From Bacteroidota bacterium (GTDB lineage: Bacteria; Bacteroidota; Bacteroidia; Bacteroidales; JAAUTT01), in NCBI GenBank assembly GCA_030706405.1, contig JAUZOO010000007.1, positions 62,001-126,000 on the forward strand: a stretch of 64,000 bases of DNA, read 5' to 3'. The notes under the pieces are model-generated. The model saw only the letters and a program-made list of their open reading frames with translations. It made no database searches and was not told where the DNA came from. This document shows, in pieces, positions 51,536 through 61,016 of this stretch. The position numbers and the translations under genes were made by a program. How positions within the stretch are numbered: position 1 is the first letter of the stretch; the number at the start of each line of letters is the position of its first letter.

Positions 51536-53149
51536 TTACTTTTTGGAAGGAGTTAGCTTTACCAGCACAACACCATGCGGCGCAACCGCAGCTTCAAACT
51601 TATTGGTAAAAATCCCTAAATCTTTCTGACGCCATAAGTCGCGGACAGTTTGTTTGCCAAAAATTTTAAGGTCGTCCCAAGTGGCCGTAATAACAGCTTT
51701 ATCGGTTCCCCGGTTAAATAAACCGAGAGCGATGGAGCCATCTTCGAGTTTCTTTGCATAAAGGTCGATATTCTCCCCTTTGCTGATGTGTGCAGCCTGA
51801 ATAGCCAGCGGGTCCTGATCCACTTCAAGAACTTCGTCGTTGGAAAGCAGACTGATGGTAAAGTCGTCTAATTTAGAAAGGTCGCAGCCAATTAAAAGAG
51901 GCGCTGACAGCAGACTCCACAGGCTTATGTGCGTATATTGTTCGTCGGCAGTAAGCTTGGTGTAATGCAGTTTTGGGCCCCATCCAACATAGCCAACTAC
52001 CAGCATATCGGGGTCGTTATAATGGCCAGGGCCGCAGAAAGGAGCCCATTTATCCTGACTAAACCCAATTCTCGACATACTATTCCAGTTATCCCGAATA
52101 TCGCCGGTGGTACGCCAGCTGGTAGCCATATTAGCCCAATCCTGTGCAAAGGCGAACGGAGCACTGTTGGAAAGGCTGTAAACAATATCCCGTTTTTGCC
52201 GGCGAAGTGCCGTTCTCATTTCATTTACATGGAAGGTATCGTTGGGGTTCCAATCGTATTTCAGATAATCAACACCCCAATCAGCCCACTGCTTAACGTC
52301 ATTATTCACAAAAGAGTAAAGCCCGTGTTTGAAAAGCACCGCCCTTCTCTTTTTCCAGATAGAATCGTGTGTGCCATACCGGTAAAACTCGTTGTGGTTA
52401 CCCGCTTTAATCCAGTCGTAGGTGCCATCGGGGTTATTACTGTAGGAACCTACATGCCCTTCATACGTACCAATCCATGGCCCTGAATAAATGCCAAATT
52501 TTAAACCCATGGCATGAATCTCATCCGCTAAGGCTTTCATGTCGGGGAACTTCGAATTAGGCTGAACACCGTTATACTTACCGCCTCTGATGCTTTGCCA
52601 ACCATCGTCGATGTTGATATATGTCCAGCCATGATTTCTCAGTCCTTTTTCAACAAGGGCTTTAGCCGAGCTAAGTACTTTTTCCTGACTTACAGCTCCT
52701 CCCCAACAATTCCAGCTATTCCAGCCCATTGGTGGAGTAAGGGCAATTCTTTCGCCCACTATAATCTTGAATTTACGTTGGGTTTTGCCCAGCGCATTTT
52801 GGGCGTGGAGCGTTACTTCATATTCTCCTTTTGCATCTATTTGTCCGGCAATATTTCCCGTTTTGCTGTCGAGTTGCAAGCCGGAGGGTAAATTATCAGC
52901 CGAAAACACTATCGGCCATTTCCCTGTTGCAGGAATTGCATACAAAAAAACCGAACCCGGTCGCACCCCAAATATTTTAGGCCCGTTAATCCGTGGAGTC
53001 TGCGAAGAGGGCGGGGTAAGAATAAACGTTTTAAGCGAATCCGACAAGCTATCGTGCGCCGGAACTTTGGCGTGTACCGATTGAAAACTAAAAAATAAGA
53101 CAGGAATGGCCAAAACAGCAATCTTCGGCCCGAAATTGTTTAAGATCAT
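51536..53149 (-). CDS. GH27 alpha-galactosidase with N-terminal Ig-like domain
   Basis: This 537-residue exported enzyme has a signal peptide (about 1-27) and a putative-Ig (He_PIG-type) domain (about 50-132). A GH27 TIM barrel follows (about 138-450), opening TPPMGWNSWNCWGG; its nucleophile Asp 299 is in YLKYDW and its acid/base Asp 350 in WRTTGD. A beta-sandwich closes the chain. It hydrolyses terminal alpha-galactosides, or possibly beta-L-arabinopyranosides, in the periplasm or at the surface. It diverges from the TIM-barrel gene at 53330 and is convergent with the AraC gene. Confidence 0.94.
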   Translation of the reverse strand: MILNNFGPKIAVLAIPVLFFSFQSVHAKVPAHDSLSDSLKTFILTPPSSQTPRINGPKIFGVRPGSVFLYAIPATGKWPIVFSADNLPSGLQLDSKTGNIAGQIDAKGEYEVTLHAQNALGKTQRKFKIIVGERIALTPPMGWNSWNCWGGAVSQEKVLSSAKALVEKGLRNHGWTYINIDDGWQSIRGGKYNGVQPNSKFPDMKALADEIHAMGLKFGIYSGPWIGTYEGHVGSYSNNPDGTYDWIKAGNHNEFYRYGTHDSIWKKRRAVLFKHGLYSFVNNDVKQWADWGVDYLKYDWNPNDTFHVNEMRTALRRQKRDIVYSLSNSAPFAFAQDWANMATSWRTTGDIRDNWNSMSRIGFSQDKWAPFCGPGHYNDPDMLVVGYVGWGPKLHYTKLTADEQYTHISLWSLLSAPLLIGCDLSKLDDFTISLLSNDEVLEVDQDPLAIQAAHISKGENIDLYAKKLEDGSIALGLFNRGTDKAVITATWDDLKIFGKQTVRDLWRQKDLGIFTNKFEAAVAPHGVVLVKLTPSKK

Positions 53150-53180
53150 AAAATTTCTGATTAGGTTAGTAAATAGATAT

Positions 53181-53199
53181 TAGTAACGTTTGATTACTA
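53181..53199. promoter_or_regulatory. Candidate operator of the GH27 gene
   Basis: TAGTAA and TTACTA (53181-53186 and 53194-53199) flank a 7-bp centre, forming a dyad. It sits just downstream of the GH27 promoter and 32 bp before its ATG, a suitable place for a repressor site. Confidence 0.4.
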
Positions 53200-53203
53200 T
53201 ATT

Positions 53204-53237
53204 CAAATGTAGGTTGCAGAGTTTTCAATATTCAAAA
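53204..53237 (-). promoter_or_regulatory. GH27 promoter
   Basis: On the minus strand TTTTG (53233-53237) and TACATTTG (53204-53211) match the -33 and -7 elements with a 21-bp spacer. Confidence 0.65.
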
Positions 53238-53329
53238 TTTGTACCAGTATTAAACAATTTATAATTACTTTTCGAAGCTTTTTTTAGCCCCCTAAACTTA
53301 GTTAACATTTTGAAAACAAACCATTATCC

Positions 53330-55513
53330 ATGATCAAAACCATTCTTCGCGGAACTTTATTTCTTCTTCTGATTCTTTTGCCGCTCCAAGCGTTCAGCTA
53401 TAAAAAGCGTTCGGCTAACGATTTTGCAGCCAATCTTAACCAGGTTATGAAGGTGCTGTACGTAGGGCCATCCGATCTAAAATCTTTATCGCGGGAAGAA
53501 CTGAACGACGTTAAATCGCTTAAAAACTCTCTTTTTATATCCGGGATACGTTTTAAGGAAACACAGGTGGATAAGTTAACCAAACTCAATCTCCGAACTT
53601 TTGATGTCATCATCATTCCTTATGTGTCGGGCGGTAAGCTTAACGATGCAGAAGCCTCCAAAGTGACAGAGGCTGTAAATCAGGGGACCAACCTTCTTTT
53701 TGCCGGGAATACGAAAATGAACAAGCTTCTTGGCGTTGAGCTCCGCAGCAAAAAGGTGGTAGTTTCACAAATTCGTGACCTTCAATTTCCCGACGATACA
53801 TTAAGCTGGACTAAGCCGGCCAAACTTCGACCAGTACTTCGACCTGCTGCCAAAGAAAACCTGTTATGTGTCGATCATCTTACCAACCAGCCGCTGGTAG
53901 TAAAAGGAAAATATGGCAAAGGCAATTTCATCTATTTCGCCACCATGTTCGACCCAGACACTAACAAAGGATATTCGCGTTATCCGTTCCTCATCGAAAC
54001 CCTCGACAATGTTTTCGGACTAAAATCGCTAGCCGAACGACAGGTCATGGAAGTGTATTTCGATCCCGGCATGCGCGATAGTTCTGTGGATCTCGACACG
54101 CTTGCTGCCTGGTGGCATAAAAATAAGATTAAACGTATCCATGCCGGAGGGTGGTATTACGATTATCCTGGCGTGGATTATGGAAAGCTGATTAAAGCTT
54201 GTCACGACAATGGAATCGTGGTTTACTGCTGGCTCGAAACACCCATGATTAGCAGTGGTTTTTGGGACAGACACCCCGAGTGGCGCGAGAAGACAGCTTT
54301 TTTAAAGGATGCCCTGATTGACTGGCGTTCGCTCATCAACCTTGCCGACCCCGACTGCCGCAAACAGGTGTTTGAAGAAATTGGTGAAATGCTCACGAAG
54401 TTCAACTGGGATGGTGTAAACCTCGCCGAACTTTATTTCGAGCCATCGCCGGTGGGGCCGCGGCTTGCCCAGAACTTTACACCGATGAACGATATTGTCC
54501 GTAATGAGTTTAAGGCTAAAGGCGGTTTCGACCCAGTACTCCTGTTCGACAAAAAAAGTCCGTATTACTGGGAAACTAACCATAAAGCATGGAAATCGTT
54601 TGCCGAATACCGCAAAGATTTATGTTTTAGGCTGAAAGATTCTTTCCTCGATTTTCTAAGTGGTGTAAAAAATCAAAAGAAGGATTTTGACCTGATGCTA
54701 ACGGTACTCGATGTAAGCCTTACGCCCGAACTCTCGGACAACATTGCCGAGAAAACCGAAAACACGCTTGCCCTTTACAAAAAATACAACTGCACCATGC
54801 AGATTGAAGACCCGTCGAACTGCTGGGGACTTACACCTGACAGGTACATCCGCATGGGAAAGTTTTATCGGAAATATATTAAACACGAAAGCCAGCTTTT
54901 GTTCGACTGCAATGTTGTAACCCGTTATGCTGACGAATTTGAAGGCTTTCCTTCTCTTAAACCCACAGGCGAGGAAGTGCGACAGGTGGCATATTACATG
55001 TCGCAGAGCCATTGCCGACCAACGTTTTATTCCGAAGATTGCATCAACGAGAACGATTTTCGGAATATAAGCTCAGTGCTGGCGCGTAAAGCAAAAGTAG
55101 AGCCTGAGACCGAAACACGCTGGAAAGTTTCTTCACCATTTACTATTACCGTCGATGCCGGAATTCAGGATGTTGTAACGAAACTCGACGGCAAGCCTTG
55201 GGTAACCGGAGAAAACGGCAAAGTGATTGTCCCCAAAGGAATTCATAAACTCGAATTCGAAGCAGGAAAGGCTTCGGCTGGCCAAATCCGGTTGATTAAT
55301 ATTTCTGGCGAACTGCTTCGTGCTGAATTTACCGATAATGGGTTGTCGTTTGCTTATTCCGAAGATGTCGTTTCGTGCTATGTCAGTGTAGATAAGCAAC
55401 CTTCTGCTATCCTGGTTGACGGAGTGAAAACCGATTGCCAAGTTTATAAAAAGAACAATGCCGAATTTGTGGTGAAATTGCCAAGTGGTAAGCATGAGGT
55501 GCGGATTCAGTAA
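53330..55513 (+). CDS. Putative TIM-barrel glycoside hydrolase-like protein
   Basis: This 727-residue exported protein has a signal peptide (1-22), an N-terminal alpha/beta domain like a glutamine-amidotransferase/ThuA fold (about 38-225), a TIM-barrel-like region (about 235-590, with NKIKRIHAGGWYYDYPGVDY, IVVYCWLETPM and FNWDGVNLAELYFEP), and a C-terminal beta-sandwich (about 600-727). The barrel resembles the GHL/GH10-like glycoside-hydrolase-like families; candidate acidic residues are the Glu in WLETPM and the Glu in LAELYFE. The exact family and substrate are not recognised. It diverges from the GH27 gene. Confidence 0.7.
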   Translation: MIKTILRGTLFLLLILLPLQAFSYKKRSANDFAANLNQVMKVLYVGPSDLKSLSREELNDVKSLKNSLFISGIRFKETQVDKLTKLNLRTFDVIIIPYVSGGKLNDAEASKVTEAVNQGTNLLFAGNTKMNKLLGVELRSKKVVVSQIRDLQFPDDTLSWTKPAKLRPVLRPAAKENLLCVDHLTNQPLVVKGKYGKGNFIYFATMFDPDTNKGYSRYPFLIETLDNVFGLKSLAERQVMEVYFDPGMRDSSVDLDTLAAWWHKNKIKRIHAGGWYYDYPGVDYGKLIKACHDNGIVVYCWLETPMISSGFWDRHPEWREKTAFLKDALIDWRSLINLADPDCRKQVFEEIGEMLTKFNWDGVNLAELYFEPSPVGPRLAQNFTPMNDIVRNEFKAKGGFDPVLLFDKKSPYYWETNHKAWKSFAEYRKDLCFRLKDSFLDFLSGVKNQKKDFDLMLTVLDVSLTPELSDNIAEKTENTLALYKKYNCTMQIEDPSNCWGLTPDRYIRMGKFYRKYIKHESQLLFDCNVVTRYADEFEGFPSLKPTGEEVRQVAYYMSQSHCRPTFYSEDCINENDFRNISSVLARKAKVEPETETRWKVSSPFTITVDAGIQDVVTKLDGKPWVTGENGKVIVPKGIHKLEFEAGKASAGQIRLINISGELLRAEFTDNGLSFAYSEDVVSCYVSVDKQPSAILVDGVKTDCQVYKKNNAEFVVKLPSGKHEVRIQ

Positions 55514-55545
55514 GAATTCGAATCCGTTATTTTAAAAGAAAGCAA

Positions 55546-56619
55546 TTGAAATTTTATACTTCAAACCGTTTATACCCAGGGAGCCGGAAGCGATTTTCTG
55601 GCTCCTTTTTGGCTTTTATTCTTGTAGCTGTGTTGTTTTCGAATTCTTGTGAGAAGCCTAAGACAATACCGTCCTTTTATTATTGGAAAACAACGTTTCA
55701 TTTGTCCCTGCTTGAGCGGGATTATTTAAAAAGATTAAATGTAAAGAAGTTGTATGTAAGGCTTTTTGATGTGACATGGGACAAAAGCCTTCAGTGTGCA
55801 GCACCGGTCGGTACAATTTCGTTCTGCGATTCCGTACCTTCAGCACTTGCGCCTGTGCCAGTAGTTTTTATAACCAACGAAACGTTTTTGAATTCTCCTC
55901 CGGAAACTATTCCAAGTCTGGCTAACCATGTTTTTGAAAAGATTTCCGGAATTTGTACCCAAAACCATCTTCAATATAAAGAGATACAGATTGATTGTGA
56001 TTGGAGCGATAAAACCCAGGCGCGGTATTTCGAGTTTCTCCGGCGGTTATCGTTACGGTTGTCTGCGGGTCAGTATTTATCGGCCACGATAAGGCTCCAT
56101 CAGGTAAAATACCGGCAAATAACCGGCGTTCCTCCTGTAAAGCGGGGCATGCTGATGTTTTATAATATGGGGAAAATATCGGCTAATAAGAAAAGTAACT
56201 CCATTTATAATGAACAGGATGCCGGTCGTTATACCCAGTGGATTAAGCATTATCCCTTGCCGCTCGACATGGCTTTGCCGGCTTTTTCGTGGGGAATCCA
56301 TGTGCGCGACGGTCGGGTTATGGAGTTGCTGAACAACCTTACATCCGAAGATTTTTTGAAGAATCCGTTGTTTGGGTCAACTGAGCCTGGGTATTTCAAG
56401 GCTAAGTCATCCTTCTTTTTTCGCGGTTTTTATTTCATGCAAGACGATTTGGTTAAGATTGAACAAACCAGTCCCCGATTAACACTGGCAGCCGCCCGAC
56501 AGTTGGAACGTTCGCTCAATAGAGCTGTGCGTTCAGTTAGTATTTATCATTGTGACTCATTAATTTTTACCCGATATGAAAAAAGCGATTTCTCTAAAGT
56601 TTTTCATTGTTTCCATTAG
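55546..56619 (+). CDS. Uncharacterised lipoprotein, TIM-barrel-like (DUF3142-like?)
   Basis: This 357-residue protein has a basic N-terminus, a hydrophobic segment and a lipobox-like FSNSC (Cys 35). The body starts FYYWKTTFHLSLLERDYL and has IQIDCDWSDKTQARYFEFL and FSWGIHVRDGRVMELL, a pattern reminiscent of DUF3142 barrel proteins, though I cannot confirm it. No ATG suits the start; the TTG at 55546 is the only upstream candidate that keeps the signal. It begins 32 bp after the previous gene and overlaps the next by 44 bp, indicating a joint function. Confidence 0.65.
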   Translation: MKFYTSNRLYPGSRKRFSGSFLAFILVAVLFSNSCEKPKTIPSFYYWKTTFHLSLLERDYLKRLNVKKLYVRLFDVTWDKSLQCAAPVGTISFCDSVPSALAPVPVVFITNETFLNSPPETIPSLANHVFEKISGICTQNHLQYKEIQIDCDWSDKTQARYFEFLRRLSLRLSAGQYLSATIRLHQVKYRQITGVPPVKRGMLMFYNMGKISANKKSNSIYNEQDAGRYTQWIKHYPLPLDMALPAFSWGIHVRDGRVMELLNNLTSEDFLKNPLFGSTEPGYFKAKSSFFFRGFYFMQDDLVKIEQTSPRLTLAAARQLERSLNRAVRSVSIYHCDSLIFTRYEKSDFSKVFHCFH

Positions 56620-58849
56620 CCTTTTGCTCGTTGTGGGCGGAATTGGATGGGCTTGTGCCGACCTTTTCGATGCGGATGAGGTCAATTATTCCCTGTTTTC
56701 GCCCGAAGTTATCCATAACAACGATTACCGGCCTTTCTTTCGGTCTTTTCACGCCCTTTATCAATATGACCACACCGGTGAATGTGGAGGCGATTTTACG
56801 CAGGTTAACCTAAAGGAATGGCAGGAATTCTTTAAAAATAAGGTTGATACTTCCGATTTGTCTTTTCTGGTTTACACGGCTAATCTCAAGACCCTCGACA
56901 CGCTTATCTTTTACTTTAAGAAACCGGGTTTCCCAATTAGTAAATCATTAAAGAATAATTCGTTGTTAACATATCCCGATAAGGCTGTTATAACGGAGTT
57001 TCTTTATTACCTGGGATTTGCTAAACGATGTGAACCGTATGCTACTTATGTAGATGATTTGTGGGGTCAGGGAGATAAAGTAAACCCGCGCTCGCAGACG
57101 ACAGATATTTCCAGGTTGTTGCAACGGGGCGAGAAGGCTTATTTTTCGGCAAAAAACGATTATATCTGGCAACGATATGTTTTTCAGCTTGTCCGTATGT
57201 ATTTCTACGGCGGAAATTTTGACGGCTGTATCGATTTTTATCATGCCCATAATAAAGAGCTTTTGCAGAATAATTCGATAAAATACCGCACCATGGGATA
57301 TGCTGCCGGGGCATTATTTCATACAAAACGTTATTCCGAAGCTAATTATCTTTATTCTCTGGTTTATGACAATTCCCCGCTTCTTAAGGTTTCGGCTTAT
57401 TTGAGTTTTCATCCGGTGGAAGAAGCGGATTGGCAGGAATCGTTAAAAATGGCGAGGTCGGTTCGCGAAAGGAATGTGCTTTGGCATTTACTGGGCATCT
57501 ATGCCGACCCGCTGCGTGCTATGCAGGAGATTTACAAAACCGAACCATCATCCGAGCTTCTTGACCTGTTGTTGGTACGTGCCGTTAATATTGAAGAAGA
57601 AAAATTTGTTGCACGACGTTATTTTGAAGGCGGCGCCACAAATGATAGTGCCGTAGGTTTTGATAAGAAAAATATCAACCCAAAGCTTTTTGAGTTTATC
57701 CGTAGCGTTGCCGATAAGGGTAATACCCATAAACCTTGCGTTTGGAACCTGGCTGCCGGATATTTTTACCTGGCTATGTCCGATTATAAGAAGACGGATA
57801 AATATCTGGATAAGGCTTTAACTTGTTCAAAAAATGACACTCTTGTTGCCAAACAGGCCAAATTATTGCAGGTTGCCTGTCATATCGAGCGTACCACTAA
57901 GCCCGATAGGAAATTCGAAGAAAAAATAGTTGCAGAATTAAACTGGCTTAAGGATGAAAAACAGCCCGACCTGAGGAATGGAAATGCTTATGAATGGGCG
58001 TTGAAACGACTGTCCGAAATTTATTTTCACAATAAAGAATATGTGAAATCGGAATGTCTCGATTATCTCCGCGATTTAACATTTTATACCGATAGTGTTA
58101 AAGCTTCCAAAATGATTGCTTTGATGGATAAGCCTAATAAAACGGAGTTCGAGAAATTTATCTTAACCTGTCATCCGTATAAAAGGAGTGATATTATTGA
58201 ATATCAGGCCGTGCAGTTGGTTTATAAAAATAAGCTGGAAGATGCGATTACACGGTTTAATACAAATCATGTAACTGGTCCGGCTGTTCCCGGCGATCCG
58301 TTTCTTATTCATATCAACGATTGTCATGATTGTGACCACGCCAATCCGCCGCAGCCTCAATATTCAAAAGTTGCTGTTCTTGAACGGATGGTTAGCTTAC
58401 GCCGCGAAGCTGAAGGTAATTCTAAAGTTGCAGCAATGTCGAGCTTTCTGTTGGCCAATGCCTATTATAACCTTACGTATTTCGGGAATACACGGGCAAT
58501 GTATGAGACGAGTATTATCGGCTTTTCGAGCGATTATCCGTATTTCGATATGTATGAATTTAGACCGGCGAAAGGATTGGGCGTCATTTTCGATTGCAGT
58601 CTGGCCGAAAAATACTATCGGCGTGCCATGGAATTGTCAAAAGACCAAGAATTTAAGGCTAAGTGCTGTTTTATGGCGGCCAAGTGCGAACAAAATAAAT
58701 TCTTTTTGAATAAACCTAAGGAGTTTAAGGACGATTTTCGTTCGGGTCAGTATTTCAATATGCTGAAAACTAATTATTCCAAAACCAGATATTATAAGGA
58801 GATTATCAGGGAGTGCGGATATTTCAGGACGTATTTGGGAATGCGTTAA
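56576..58849 (+). CDS. Large solenoid-like exported protein, unknown function
   Basis: This 757-residue protein has a membrane or signal segment (about 8-27) and a long alpha-helical body with TPR-like helix pairs (for example VWNLAAGYFYLAMSDYKKTDKYLDKAL and SFLLANAYYNLTYFGNTRAMY). A His/Cys-rich stretch HINDCHDCDH lies at residues 579-588 and could bind a metal. I recognise no named family. Start is the ATG at 56576, inside the end of the preceding lipoprotein gene (44-bp overlap), so the two are translationally coupled. A strong hairpin closes the transcript. Confidence 0.75.
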   Translation: MKKAISLKFFIVSISLLLVVGGIGWACADLFDADEVNYSLFSPEVIHNNDYRPFFRSFHALYQYDHTGECGGDFTQVNLKEWQEFFKNKVDTSDLSFLVYTANLKTLDTLIFYFKKPGFPISKSLKNNSLLTYPDKAVITEFLYYLGFAKRCEPYATYVDDLWGQGDKVNPRSQTTDISRLLQRGEKAYFSAKNDYIWQRYVFQLVRMYFYGGNFDGCIDFYHAHNKELLQNNSIKYRTMGYAAGALFHTKRYSEANYLYSLVYDNSPLLKVSAYLSFHPVEEADWQESLKMARSVRERNVLWHLLGIYADPLRAMQEIYKTEPSSELLDLLLVRAVNIEEEKFVARRYFEGGATNDSAVGFDKKNINPKLFEFIRSVADKGNTHKPCVWNLAAGYFYLAMSDYKKTDKYLDKALTCSKNDTLVAKQAKLLQVACHIERTTKPDRKFEEKIVAELNWLKDEKQPDLRNGNAYEWALKRLSEIYFHNKEYVKSECLDYLRDLTFYTDSVKASKMIALMDKPNKTEFEKFILTCHPYKRSDIIEYQAVQLVYKNKLEDAITRFNTNHVTGPAVPGDPFLIHINDCHDCDHANPPQPQYSKVAVLERMVSLRREAEGNSKVAAMSSFLLANAYYNLTYFGNTRAMYETSIIGFSSDYPYFDMYEFRPAKGLGVIFDCSLAEKYYRRAMELSKDQEFKAKCCFMAAKCEQNKFFLNKPKEFKDDFRSGQYFNMLKTNYSKTRYYKEIIRECGYFRTYLGMR

Positions 58850-58855
58850 AAGAAA

Positions 58856-58888
58856 AGCGGAATAACTTCAATGAGTTATTCCGCTTTC
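58856..58888 (+). terminator. Hairpin terminator after the 757-residue gene
   Basis: A perfect 12-bp stem AGCGGAATAACT/AGTTATTCCGCT (58856-58867 with 58874-58885) lies 7 bp after the stop. The T tract is short. Confidence 0.8.
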
Positions 58889-59000
58889 CATTTAAAAAGT
58901 GTCCAATACAATAAATTTTAAATTTGACGGTTATAAATAGCAAAACAAAATTTACTTCTTACCAATAATCTCCATCTGTTAATTAAAAAATTTTACTATC

Positions 59001-59546
59001 ATGAAATTTAGAACATTATTAGCGATCGGCATTTTTACGGCATTAATTAGTTGCCAGACAACCAAAAATAGCGAATTTTTATTTTTAAACGCCAAACAAC
59101 TAAATTCTTTAGGTATTGAGCTTAATGCGAACGGAGTATTTTACAAAAACTTCAATCCAAACTGGAAAGAAAGCCATGAGAAATACTCTTGTTTAGGCTT
59201 TTACAGCAGCAATAACGATTATCTAAAAACATTCCACTATGCCGAAACCGATACATTGAAACCTTCAAACGGAAACGACAGCTTGTTATTTCAGAAAGAA
59301 CTGAGTCACAACGATTTTTATCCTTTAATTATTGGGAACACTCAGGGACAGCAAAGTCTGGACAATAAAACATTACCATTGGACATGAAACTTCTGCCTG
59401 TGGCAATTTGCATGAGTGAAACAAAATTATCAAACAGAAATGACACACTCATAGTTTGGTTCAAGTCCACAGCTGCATTAAAAAAGGCTTTACCTAAGGA
59501 TATAAAAATGGAAGATTATCTTAAAACCAGGCCAGTGAAAAAATAA
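59001..59546 (+). CDS. Small lipoprotein, unknown function
   Basis: This 181-residue protein has a lipoprotein signal (ALISC, Cys 18). It is rich in Asn, Lys and Ser, with no domain that I recognise. A segment near residue 95 (HNDFYPLIIGNTQGQQSL) may be a loop. It is AT-rich compared with the genes on either side. It stands alone between two terminators. Confidence 0.75.
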   Translation: MKFRTLLAIGIFTALISCQTTKNSEFLFLNAKQLNSLGIELNANGVFYKNFNPNWKESHEKYSCLGFYSSNNDYLKTFHYAETDTLKPSNGNDSLLFQKELSHNDFYPLIIGNTQGQQSLDNKTLPLDMKLLPVAICMSETKLSNRNDTLIVWFKSTAALKKALPKDIKMEDYLKTRPVKK

Positions 59547-59597
59547 GAATAATAGGAATTCTTTTCTTGTTAAACGATCAGCAGGATTATAATATAA

Positions 59598-59637
59598 AAG
59601 CGGGATGGCTTATAATGAAGTCATCCCGCTTTTTTTA
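59598..59637. terminator. Terminator between the lipoprotein and MCP genes
   Basis: AGCGGGATG/CATCCCGCT (59599-59607 with 59622-59630) is flanked by A residues on the left and seven T residues on the right. It works for the rightward lipoprotein gene and could also serve the leftward MCP gene. Confidence 0.85.
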
Positions 59638-59661
59638 TTAAATAAATTTCGTTTTACGCTT

Positions 59662-60807
59662 TCAGGCCGAAATAGTAAGCTTTTCCAATTCGTTATACTG
59701 GAAAAAACCGATACTGTTCATTAATTTGGTAGACTGCTGGTTCATCCGTTGAGAAGTAATGACGAGATTCTCCGATGTAGAGGCATTTGCTTGTGTTTGT
59801 TCGTTAAGATTCTGGATGGCATGATTTATCTGGGCAGTACCGCTCTCCTGCTCAATACTGGCCGTAGTAATTTGTTGTACCAGTTTGGCAGTCTGGTCAA
59901 TTTTAGGAGTGACTTTACCGAGTTTTGCACCAGCTTGTTGAGATACATCCAAACCTTTATTCGACAAGGCTATAATAGCTTCGGAAGCAATTTTGCTATG
60001 CTCGGCAAGTTTCCTGACCTCCGACGCAACCACAGCAAAGCCTTTGCCCTGTTCTCCGGCGCGAGCCGCTTCAACCGCTGCGTTTAAGGCAAGAATATTG
60101 GTTTGAAATGCAATATCACCAACCACGTTTATCTTTTGCGAAATCTCCGAAATTACTTCCAAAGCGTGGTTCATCGAAGCCAGGCTTTCCTGAATATCCG
60201 ACGACGATTCAAGTGCTATACTTTCTGTTTCCCTGGCATGACTGGCGTTCTCGCTGGTATTAGCAGACATTTCTTCGATACTCGAAGATAGTTCTTCGAC
60301 TGAAGCCGCCTGACTACTTGCCCCATCGGAAAGATTAGTAGCAACGTCGTTTAGCTGTCCGCTCATTTGCGACACATCATTTGCACAGGAATGAATATCT
60401 TTCGAAACTTTCTGTAACTGGCTAATCAATTCATCAATTGATTTTGCGATTTCTCCAATTTCGTTATTAGCAGCTAGAGTCGAAGCATCGATTTTCAGGT
60501 TCAGGTTTCCTTTCGAGAGCTCATTGATTTTCAGGTTCAAATCCATTATTGGTCGGCGAATATACCGTTTCGCCACGCTATTAACACTAACCAGCCAAAC
60601 CAATCCGAGAGGAAGCCCCCAGGTTAGGTGAATTAGTCCCTGCTCGCCAATGTAGTACGAAATAGCACTTTGTCCCATGGCTGCAATAAATGTGGTGTAA
60701 GCTGTAATAAAAATGACGGATTTTCGGTAAAGAGTCCAAACAACCAAATAACCGAAGGGGATTAATCCAAAAATAATAATACAGATAATAAGTCCAAAAT
60801 GACTCAT
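59662..60807 (-). CDS. Methyl-accepting chemotaxis protein without periplasmic sensor
   Basis: This 381-residue protein has three membrane helices (about 5-26, 30-54, 58-80) with no large periplasmic domain, a HAMP-like segment (about 84-135) and an MCP signalling domain (about 140-370). The hairpin tip is conserved: [37 protein letters not shown]. It should signal to CheA through CheW, but no other chemotaxis gene is in the window. It may sense the membrane or energy state. Confidence 0.93.
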   Translation of the reverse strand: MSHFGLIICIIIFGLIPFGYLVVWTLYRKSVIFITAYTTFIAAMGQSAISYYIGEQGLIHLTWGLPLGLVWLVSVNSVAKRYIRRPIMDLNLKINELSKGNLNLKIDASTLAANNEIGEIAKSIDELISQLQKVSKDIHSCANDVSQMSGQLNDVATNLSDGASSQAASVEELSSSIEEMSANTSENASHARETESIALESSSDIQESLASMNHALEVISEISQKINVVGDIAFQTNILALNAAVEAARAGEQGKGFAVVASEVRKLAEHSKIASEAIIALSNKGLDVSQQAGAKLGKVTPKIDQTAKLVQQITTASIEQESGTAQINHAIQNLNEQTQANASTSENLVITSQRMNQQSTKLMNSIGFFQYNELEKLTISA

Positions 60808-61016
60808 AAATTTAACGTTTTAGGGTTATTGTTTAATGTTGCAAAATACAAATTTTACACAAAACCTATCCTATACAATCCTAAATTAAAGAAAACTTAA
60901 CCCTATGAATAAAAATCCATTACCCATATCTCTTTTAACGAAAACCTGCATCGTTAAAGGTATTCGAAAACATCTACCATTAAAATTTTGCAACAATCCG
61001 GCAGACTTTTTCTTAC

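Noticed and set aside
51929-52486. 185-codon open frame antisense to the GH27 gene
   Set aside because: It lies wholly inside a well-supported enzyme gene and its translation has no recognisable domain or signal; a shadow frame.
48321-58849. Prophage or integrated element around the hairpins
   Set aside because: No integrase, transposase, tRNA-end duplication or phage structural gene is visible; the genes are catabolic or uncharacterised exported proteins.
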